From Burkholderiales bacterium (GTDB taxonomy: Bacteria; Pseudomonadota; Gammaproteobacteria; Burkholderiales; SHXO01), in contig JAHCKU010000249.1 in the NCBI GenBank assembly GCA_026125625.1, positions 1 through 5,324 on the forward strand: a stretch of 5,324 bases of DNA, read 5' to 3'. Positions within the stretch are counted from its first letter, which is position 1. Each line of letters starts with the position of its first letter. Positions 5,194 to 5,324 of the stretch are shown piece by piece. The translations under genes were made by a program, and so were the position numbers. The notes below the pieces were generated by a model. That model saw only the letters and a list, made by a program, of their open reading frames with translations, did not search any database and was not told the DNA's origin.

Positions 5194-5324
5194 ATGAAGA
5201 CTCGAACTTTCGGCCGTACCGGCCTGCAGGTGTCCGAGCTGGTGTTCGGTGGCGGATGGGTGGGTGGCGTGCTCATCCACCAGGACGACGATACCAAGCG
5301 TCGCGTGCTCAGGCGTGCGCTGGA
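5194..5324 (+). CDS. Aldo/keto reductase, N-terminal fragment (3' end outside window)
   Basis: Only the first 43 codons are present. The start ATG 5194 is preceded by AAGGA (5178-5182) at 11 nt. The N-terminus MKTRTFGRTGLQVSELVFGG is the typical opening of aldo/keto reductases (first beta hairpin and strand of the TIM barrel), continuing into GWVGGVLIHQDDD and helix KRRVLRRAL. The family reduces aldehydes and ketones with NADPH in the cytoplasm; the catalytic Asp-Tyr-Lys-His residues lie beyond the window. It reads in the same direction as the SDR and ABM genes but is separated from them by the repeat element, whose T-tract ends only 18 bp upstream, so its promoter is either inside the element or absent. 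Confidence 0.88.
   Translation, partial: MKTRTFGRTGLQVSELVFGGGWVGGVLIHQDDDTKRRVLRRAL

Overview
The window is GC-rich, densely coding bacterial DNA and looks like an accessory catabolic or redox region of a proteobacterium. A gammaproteobacterium is my guess from the flavour of the proteins; nothing here (no rRNA, no ribosomal protein) fixes the taxon. Seven protein genes are supported. Two run off the window edges.

Layout, left to right. The 3' end of a Baeyer-Villiger-type flavin monooxygenase gene (+) occupies 3-476. It converges on a small gene (-, 546-818) for a secreted protein of unknown function, and a hairpin lies between their stop codons. A second minus-strand gene (985-1950) encodes a 321-residue protein with an N-terminal TerB-like domain, an Ala/Pro-rich linker and a DUF697/YcjF-like C-terminal half. 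A short divergent spacer with nested dyads follows (1951-2091). The plus-strand run is then a periplasmic di-heme DHOR/DUF1111 cytochrome (2092-3561), a short-chain dehydrogenase/reductase (3629-4465), a small ABM-fold putative quinol monooxygenase (4586-4897) and the start of an aldo/keto reductase (5194 to the window end).

The flavin monooxygenase, SDR, ABM monooxygenase and aldo/keto reductase are the enzyme types that interconvert alcohols, ketones, esters and quinones. A role in breaking down an alicyclic, terpenoid, steroid or aromatic substrate is therefore plausible, but no substrate can be read from the sequence. The TerB/DUF697 protein and the di-heme cytochrome do not obviously belong to such a pathway.

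The least ordinary stretch is the 296-bp gap between the ABM and aldo/keto reductase genes. It holds a MITE-like element of about 250 bp. Its two ends are inverted copies of a 33-bp sequence (28/33 identical). Each end contains a 5-bp stem with an 11-nt loop, and four of the five differences between the ends are paired changes that preserve that stem. Between the ends is an array of about six units with a 27-bp period. The right end finishes in a T-tract only 18 bp before the aldo/keto reductase start codon.
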